From contig NZ_BMOI01000002.1 of NCBI RefSeq assembly GCF_014646995.1, forward strand, positions 207,111 to 271,110: a stretch of 64,000 nt of DNA, read 5' to 3'. Below are positions 59,231 through 64,000 of this stretch, in pieces (the first letter of the stretch is position 1; every line of letters begins with the position of its first letter). Both the position numbers and the translations under genes were made by a program. Source of the stretch: Curtobacterium luteum (GTDB lineage: Bacteria; Actinomycetota; Actinomycetes; Actinomycetales; Microbacteriaceae). A model generated the notes under the pieces. It was given only the letters and a program-made list of their open reading frames with translations, had not been told where the DNA came from and searched no databases.

Positions 59231-60453
59231 GCGGTGGCGACCTTCTCCGCGAGGCGCGACAGCGGGTCCTGCAGCGCCTGGACCTGCTGCGAGATCGCGT
59301 TGGCGTCGGAGCGCCGCAGGGACTCGTCCCAGGGCTTGAACCCGCCGAGGCCGTCCGCGTCGCGGTAGCTGTCCATGAGCGAGTTGGTGGCGTCGAACTG
59401 CTTCGCGATCTGCTGCGTCAGCGTCGGGTCGGTCTTCGTCAGCCCCGGCTTGAGGTACGCGAAGGCCTGACGGGCGCCCTCGACGTTCGCGGCGAGGTCG
59501 ACGAGGTCGATGTGGCTGTACGCCTCCTCCTCACCCGTGATCTTGTTCGACTGGACCTCCTCGAGCAGGCCTGCGGCGCCGTTGGCGAGGTCCTCGGGCT
59601 TGTAGTCGAGCGTCGGCACGAGCTTCGCGAGGAGCCGGACGTTCTCGGTCAGCGCTGCCGCGGTCTTCTTCGTCGAGGCGGTGATCTCGCCCGCCTGGAA
59701 GAGGTCCTTCTCGACGGCGTGGAAGCCGCTCCAGCCCACGGCATCGTCGAGGTTCGAGGCGCGCATGTCGATGAGGTAGTCGAGGTTGCCGGCGTTGTCG
59801 GTCGCCTTGTAGCCCTTCTTGACGAAGCCGTCGACGTCGCTCTCGATGTGCTCGTAGTACGGGCGGGCGTTCGCGTAGTCGGCCTTCGCCGCGTCGACGT
59901 CACCCTTGTCGACGTCGGCCTGCAGCTGCTCGACCGCGGTGACCATCTCCGTCACCTGGCCGTCGACGTAGGTCGCGTAGCCCTTGGTGCCGTCGGCGAG
60001 GAGCGTCGCCGCACTGCTGTTCGCGGTGTCCGCGACCTTGCCGGTGACGGTGAAGTCGGTGAGCTCGGTCGCCGCGCCGGGGCAGTACACCTGGTACGTC
60101 CCGCCGCTGAGCGTCGCCGTGAAGTGCACGGGGTCGAGCCCGGGTGCCAGGTTCTCCTTCTCACCGAGGATTCGCTGGTCCTGCAGCAGCTCGACCTCGG
60201 TGATCGCGGTCGACGACTCGTTCTTCACCGTGAAGGTGACCGGGCCGGCGGGGACCTTCGTCGAGGACACGGCGCAGGCGTCGGACCCGTCGTTCGTCAG
60301 CGTGATGGTCACCCGTGCGACCTTGCCGGAGGCGCTCGCGTCGCCCGCTGCGGACGACGATCCGGAGGCGCAGCCGGTCAGGGCGAGCGCGGTCACGGCA
60401 CCGAGCGCGCCGAGGGTGATCAGGGGACGGACGGTGGTCTTACCGAGCGGCAT
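59227..60453 (-). CDS. efeO: Iron uptake system protein EfeO
   Basis: The 408-residue lipoprotein (signal ending LALTGCAS) has an N-terminal cupredoxin domain (about 35-140; ITLTNDGSDACAVSS, YQVYCPGAATELTDF) and a C-terminal M75-like helical domain with the metal-binding HxxE in ARPYYEHIESDVDG. EfeO is thought to bind iron and pass it to EfeU. ATG 60453 lies within the end of efeU (14-base overlap) and follows GAGGAG. It is the middle gene of efeUOB. Confidence 0.93.
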   Translation of the reverse strand: MPLGKTTVRPLITLGALGAVTALALTGCASGSSSAAGDASASGKVARVTITLTNDGSDACAVSSTKVPAGPVTFTVKNESSTAITEVELLQDQRILGEKENLAPGLDPVHFTATLSGGTYQVYCPGAATELTDFTVTGKVADTANSSAATLLADGTKGYATYVDGQVTEMVTAVEQLQADVDKGDVDAAKADYANARPYYEHIESDVDGFVKKGYKATDNAGNLDYLIDMRASNLDDAVGWSGFHAVEKDLFQAGEITASTKKTAAALTENVRLLAKLVPTLDYKPEDLANGAAGLLEEVQSNKITGEEEAYSHIDLVDLAANVEGARQAFAYLKPGLTKTDPTLTQQIAKQFDATNSLMDSYRDADGLGGFKPWDESLRRSDANAISQQVQALQDPLSRLAEKVATA

Positions 60454-62032
60454 ACGCGGGGCTCCTCGTGGGGTCAGCGGCGGGCGGGCCGCTGGGCAGG
60501 GTCGTGTCGGGGTCGGGCGCAGGGGTGGTGGTGCGACGGCGGTCGCGGAGGGCGAGCAGCAGCTGCACGACGGCGGCGCCGCCGAGCGCGAGGGGCAGCC
60601 ACGCCGCCCAGAGCTGCAGTTCCGCACCCCGGGTCGCGGCGGCGGCCGCGGTCGCGGCGGCGCGCTGGGCGACGGCGTCCGGGACGCCCCACACGTCGCG
60701 GTCCAGGGTGGTGGTCCGGGCGGACGGGAGGCCCCCGCCGCGCAGCGTGAGCACGTCGCGTTCCGAGCTGGTCGCGTCCAGCACGCCACCGGCGACGGTC
60801 CAGACGGTGGTCGTCCGCGTGGTCGACCACGAGGCCGTGAACGGTCCGGGGTTGGTCGACGGGGAGATGCCCACCGGGATGCGGCCGAAGAGCCCGACGA
60901 GGTCGTCGAGCGTCAGGCTGCTCGGCTGGTCGGCTCCCGTGCCGGCACCGGTGATCCGCCAGCGGTCGGCGGTGACGCCGGCGCGGGTGACCCGGCGGTG
61001 TGCGGAGGCCGGGAGTGTTGTCTCGGACTGCGCGCCGTTCCCCGACGTCCGGAGCACCCCGGACGTCCCGTGGACGTCGGCGGTCAGGCTCGTCTGGTCA
61101 CCGTCGAGCCGGACGGTGTCGGGCAGGCGCGGCGTCGCGACGGTGGCCGGAACCCCGATCGCGAGGACGACCGCGGCGAGCGCGAGCCCACCGGCGACCA
61201 CGGTCCGGACGAGGGGCACGCGTGCCGGCGTCGGGCGCCAGGAGCGTGGCCAGAGCGACAGGGCGAGCACCGGCACGAGGTAGAGCGCCCAGCCGAGCAG
61301 CTCGATGACCCGCGGGTCCGGCGGAACACCGAGCACGCCGGTGACGAGCGCGCCCTGGACGGACCCGTTCGGCGCGAGCCAGGACAGGTCCACGGTGCGC
61401 TGCTGTCCGATGACGATCCAGCCGGCCTCGTGCGCGTGGCGGATCGCGGTGAGGACGAGCCCGGCCGCGACGAAGACGAGGAAGACGCCGGTGCCGGTGA
61501 AGAACTTCGCGAGGTTCAACCGGACGCCGCCGGTGTAGATGCCGTACCCGATGACGACCGCGGCCGCCACGCCGAGGACCGCACCGAGTGCCGCCGAGCC
61601 GGTGTCGCGCGAGGCCTGGAAGGTGGCCAGCAGGAAGACCGACGTCTCGAAGCCCTCCTTGAGGACGGCGAGGAATGCCATGCCCGCGAGTGCCCATGCG
61701 GTTCCGCGCCCGAGGGCCGCCGTCGCACTGGCTTCGATCTCGGTGCTCAGGTTCCGCGCGTGCGACCGCATCCAGACGATCATGCCGGTGACGAAGACGA
61801 CGGCGACGATGCCGATGACGGTCTCCATGCCCTCCTGCTCGGCCTGGGGCAGCGCCTGCTCGACGAGCTGGAGTCCGAAGCCGACGGCGACGCTGAGCAG
61901 GACGGCGGTCCCGACGCCGAACCACATCGGCGCGAGGGGCACGCGGTTGCGACGCAGGAAGGCGGCGATGATGCCGACGATGAGCGTGGTTTCGAGACCT
62001 TCGCGGAGGCCGATGACGAGTGTGGCGAGCAT
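60440..62032 (-). CDS. efeU: Ferrous/ferric iron permease EfeU
   Basis: The 530-residue membrane protein has the two REGLE-type motifs of the Ftr1/EfeU family: REGLE at 10-14 and KEGFE at 125-129, on separate helices, which form the iron path. About seven helices occupy residues 1-290; a soluble extension (about 310-480, AADV-type beta segments) and a last helix make it longer than E. coli EfeU. ATG 62032 is the start, with an iron box 3 bases upstream and no ribosome site, so a leaderless message is likely. Confidence 0.92.
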   Translation of the reverse strand: MLATLVIGLREGLETTLIVGIIAAFLRRNRVPLAPMWFGVGTAVLLSVAVGFGLQLVEQALPQAEQEGMETVIGIVAVVFVTGMIVWMRSHARNLSTEIEASATAALGRGTAWALAGMAFLAVLKEGFETSVFLLATFQASRDTGSAALGAVLGVAAAVVIGYGIYTGGVRLNLAKFFTGTGVFLVFVAAGLVLTAIRHAHEAGWIVIGQQRTVDLSWLAPNGSVQGALVTGVLGVPPDPRVIELLGWALYLVPVLALSLWPRSWRPTPARVPLVRTVVAGGLALAAVVLAIGVPATVATPRLPDTVRLDGDQTSLTADVHGTSGVLRTSGNGAQSETTLPASAHRRVTRAGVTADRWRITGAGTGADQPSSLTLDDLVGLFGRIPVGISPSTNPGPFTASWSTTRTTTVWTVAGGVLDATSSERDVLTLRGGGLPSARTTTLDRDVWGVPDAVAQRAAATAAAAATRGAELQLWAAWLPLALGGAAVVQLLLALRDRRRTTTPAPDPDTTLPSGPPAADPTRSPAYAAR

Positions 62033-62035
62033 GGC

Positions 62036-62054
62036 GTAGGTGAGGCTAACCTAA
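62036..62054 (-). promoter_or_regulatory. DtxR/IdeR-type iron box of efeUOB
   Basis: The minus-strand sequence TTAGGTTAGCCTCACCTAC matches the DtxR/IdeR consensus TTAGGTTAGSCTAACCTAA at 17 of 19 positions. It ends 3 bases before the efeU start codon, so repressor binding with iron would block the promoter. Confidence 0.85.
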
Positions 62055-62092
62055 CCCGACCTCGGCTCGCCAGTCCTGCGGGGTGGGGTTTG

Positions 62093-62893
62093 ATGGTTCT
62101 CATGAACCTGCTGACCCCCGAGGGCCTGGCATCGGTCACGAACGTGCTCGACCTCGCCGGCGTGTTCGCGTCCGCTCTCCTGGGCGGTTCGATCGCCCGG
62201 ACGATGGACTTCGACCTGTTCGGGTTCCTCGTCGTGGGCTTCGTCTCCGGACTCGGCGGGGGCATCCTGCGGGACACCCTGCTGCAGAACGGACCGCCCG
62301 TCGCGCTCGTCGACCCGCTGTACGTGCCGGTGGCGATCGCCGGCGCACTCGTGGCGTTCTTCGTGTCGTTCTCCGAGGTGACCTGGGACCGTCTGTTCAC
62401 CATCCTCGACGCCGCGGTCATCGGGATCTGGTCCGTGGTCGGGGTGCAACGGACGTTCGACGCCGGCCTCGGCTGGCCGGCAGCGATCATCATGGGCACG
62501 ATCACGGCGGTCGGCGGCGGCGCGATGCGCGATCTGCTCCTCCGTCGGGTGCCCGCGGTGTTCGGCGGCAACGCCCTCTACGCCACCGTCGCCGTCGCCG
62601 CGTCGGCCGTGATGGTGGCCGCGTCCTTCCTCGGGTCCCCTTCGGTGGGGATCATCGCCGCGATCGTGCTGTCGCTCGCCCTGCGGTGGGGCGCCGTCCG
62701 CCGCGGATGGGGCCTGCCGAACGGCCGCGACTGGCAGCCGCAGTCCGCCCTCGGGTCGCTCCTGCGCCGGGGACGAGGTCTGCGGGTCGTCCGCCCGGAC
62801 GCCCTGCGGCTGCTCCGGCGGCCGGGCCGACGGTCGGGCGTCGGCAGCGTGCACGAACGGCACGACGAGGCTCCGGAGAGCCAGGACACGTAA
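62093..62893 (+). CDS. TRIC-type cation channel family protein (UPF0126)
   Basis: The 266-residue membrane protein has seven hydrophobic helices in two similar halves, each with a GGGxxRD motif: LGGGILRDTL near 54-63 and VGGGAMRDLL further on. This is the hallmark of prokaryotic TRIC channels, which conduct monovalent cations. The C-terminus is Arg-rich and cytoplasmic. ATG 62093 follows GTGGGG; ATG 62102 is the alternative. It is divergent from efeU, 60 bases away, with the iron box between. Confidence 0.9.
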   Translation: MVLMNLLTPEGLASVTNVLDLAGVFASALLGGSIARTMDFDLFGFLVVGFVSGLGGGILRDTLLQNGPPVALVDPLYVPVAIAGALVAFFVSFSEVTWDRLFTILDAAVIGIWSVVGVQRTFDAGLGWPAAIIMGTITAVGGGAMRDLLLRRVPAVFGGNALYATVAVAASAVMVAASFLGSPSVGIIAAIVLSLALRWGAVRRGWGLPNGRDWQPQSALGSLLRRGRGLRVVRPDALRLLRRPGRRSGVGSVHERHDEAPESQDT

Positions 62894-63202
62894 CCGACTA
62901 CCGTCGCGTCGGCGGCCGGGCGTACGATCGAGACCGCCGGGTATCGAACCCGGCGCACGCGGCCCAGAGCACCGAGGCGACCCGAACGCGGCGGTGCACG
63001 GATCACGTGCCGAGGGGGCTTCGCTGATGCCGCGCGGGGATCAGACGCGCGGCGCGGCAGGTCTCCGCGGATCGGGGACGTCCGCACGGCGAGTGCTGTC
63101 GGAGGGTGTCGTCGTTCCCGCCAGAATGGTGGGGAACCACCACCCACGCTCCGCGTACGTCGACCCGACGGCGAGCGACGGGCACTGTCGAACCAGGATC
63201 AG
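62894..63202. other. Gap before the last regulator
   Basis: About 309 bases. A short frame (63027-63206) has no ribosome site and overlaps the next gene. A -10-like TACGAT lies near 62922. Nothing else is supported. Confidence 0.35.
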
Positions 63203-63805
63203 ATGAGCGACGACGCTGCACCAACATCGCGCACACCCCGGGCCGAGGTCCGCGAACGCCTCCTGACCGCCGGCGGCGAGGTCTTCGCCGAGCAGGGCGT
63301 GCACGAGGCCCGGCTCGACGACGTCGCCGCGCGGGCCGGCTTCAGCAAGGGCGCGGTGTACTCGAACTTCACCTCGAAGGAAGACCTCGTCGCGCAGGTC
63401 ATGCAGCGTGCGACGAACGTGGTGCTCGGGTCGCTGCAGGAGCTCGTGCACGCCGAGATCGCCTCCGTGCACCTCGGCGACGTCGTCCGGCAGGCCTTCG
63501 GACGGCACGACCAGAGCACGCAGTTCGCGCTGCTGTCCGAGTTCCGGGGCTACGTGCTCCGTCACCCCGAGCTCCTGCCGGAGTTCGTCCGGCAGCGGCA
63601 GGTGCTGCAGGACGGCGTCCAGGAGCTCGTGGACCTGTGGTTCGGCGCGCACCCGGAGGTCGACCCCGGGTTGCCGCTCGACGTCTTCGCGACCGCACTC
63701 ATCGCCGCGAACGTCGGGCTGGTGTTCGACGCGCAGGCACTCCCGGGCGTCGACCCGGGCGACGTCATCGCCGCCCTCGTCGAGGCGGTCGTGCGCCCAC
63801 GCTGA
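63203..63805 (+). CDS. TetR family transcriptional regulator
   Basis: The 200-residue regulator has a TetR helix-turn-helix (LLTAGGEVFAEQGVHEARL, DDVAARAGFSKGAVYSNFTSK, about 20-60) and a helical ligand domain whose C-terminal part (LPLDVFATALIAANVGLVFDAQALPG) resembles TetR_C dimer regions. ATG 63203 follows CCAGGATCAG. Its target is not obvious; no gene lies close downstream in the window. Confidence 0.88.
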   Translation: MSDDAAPTSRTPRAEVRERLLTAGGEVFAEQGVHEARLDDVAARAGFSKGAVYSNFTSKEDLVAQVMQRATNVVLGSLQELVHAEIASVHLGDVVRQAFGRHDQSTQFALLSEFRGYVLRHPELLPEFVRQRQVLQDGVQELVDLWFGAHPEVDPGLPLDVFATALIAANVGLVFDAQALPGVDPGDVIAALVEAVVRPR

Positions 63806-63865
63806 TCGCCGGTCGGGGTCGGCGCGCGGCGTGCGCGTCGTGCGCGCCGCCGTCGGGCTCGCTGT

Positions 63866-63965
63866 CCTCGCACCGTGCGAGGCCAACCCCGCGCCCGCCG
63901 CACGGTGCGAGGACACGCACACGGTGCGAGGGCGCAGACCTCGCACCATGCGGACAACCTCGCAC
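63866..63965. repeat. CCTCGCAC/GTGCGAGG repeat cluster at the window edge
   Basis: A perfect 17-base palindrome (CCTCGCAC, C, GTGCGAGG; 63866-63882) is followed by further GTGCGAGG units near 63905 and 63922 and CCTCGCAC units near 63939 and at 63958-63965. It is the same family as the cluster at 11959-12197 and may continue past the window. Confidence 0.75.
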
Positions 63966-64000
63966 GCTGGCAGGCCGCCGCCGTCGGGCGCGCCGGCCCC

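Noticed and set aside
59984..62092. Plus-strand extension of the TRIC gene to a 969-codon frame
   Set aside because: It runs antisense through efeO and efeU and has no domain; the real gene starts at 62093 after a ribosome site.
63027..63206. Short plus-strand frame before the last TetR gene
   Set aside because: No ribosome site, no conserved-looking sequence, and it overlaps the TetR start.

Overview
The window is a contiguous piece of a very GC-rich actinobacterial chromosome. The third codon position is almost always G or C, GTG and TTG starts are common, and no phage, plasmid or insertion-sequence genes are seen. The gene set suggests a plant- or litter-associated Microbacteriaceae close to Curtobacterium; that placement is inferred from gene content, not from a phylogeny. 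It includes several sugar ABC systems under LacI regulators, GH13, GH16 (twice), GH35, GH51 and GH130-type enzymes, a LAFTG-type surface anchor and an EfeUOB iron importer.

Layout. 1-5.3 kb: the tail of a monosaccharide permease, a GH13 enzyme, and small housekeeping genes (DUF3253, PRISE-type SDR, CsbD, spore-photoproduct-lyase-like radical SAM). 5.1-11.9 kb: a beta-galactoside locus of GH35, an ABC importer and a divergent LacI regulator with a palindromic operator between them. 11.9-17.5 kb: a repeat cluster, a desaturase, a TmrB-like P-loop protein, a mini-DivIVA protein, a secreted GH16 and a DUF6611-like membrane protein. 17.5-26.3 kb: a LacI-ABC-glycosidase operon with two beta-propeller glycosidases (one GH130-type) and a large secreted protein of unassigned family. 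26.3-31.7 kb: small enzymes and regulators plus a SpoIIE-type phosphatase. 32.0-37.0 kb: a GH51 arabinofuranosidase divergent from an ABC importer, with two identical LacI-type operators between them. 37.2-43.3 kb: a siderophore-type binding lipoprotein, a class A PBP, an alpha/beta hydrolase, a second GH16 and a GNAT. 43.5-49.0 kb: TetR-MMPL, and an OhrR-like MarR regulator with a zinc-ribbon peptide and an Old Yellow Enzyme. 49.3-57.5 kb: tRNA-Arg, dienelactone hydrolase, zwf, an oxidoreductase, a ThDP enzyme and a surface-anchored 5'-nucleotidase. 57.9-62.0 kb: efeUOB, with efeB broken by a one-base shift. 62.1-64 kb: a TRIC-type channel, a TetR regulator and a repeat cluster.

How it works together. 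Secreted or surface enzymes (two GH16, the 24.2 kb protein, the nucleotidase) would release small molecules. Three binding-protein importers would take in oligosaccharides, and cytoplasmic GH35, GH51, GH130-type and GH13 enzymes would cleave them. Each sugar locus carries its own LacI-type operator. Iron genes carry a DtxR/IdeR-type box, and the nucleotidase has a Pho-box-like repeat.

The feature least explained by known genes is the intergenic DNA. A family of at least twelve long palindromes with a GGAGGC/GCCTCC core is spread over 50 kb. A second family built on CCTCGCAC/GTGCGAGG is clustered at 12 kb and at the right edge. Both may be mobile REP-like elements, terminators or both.
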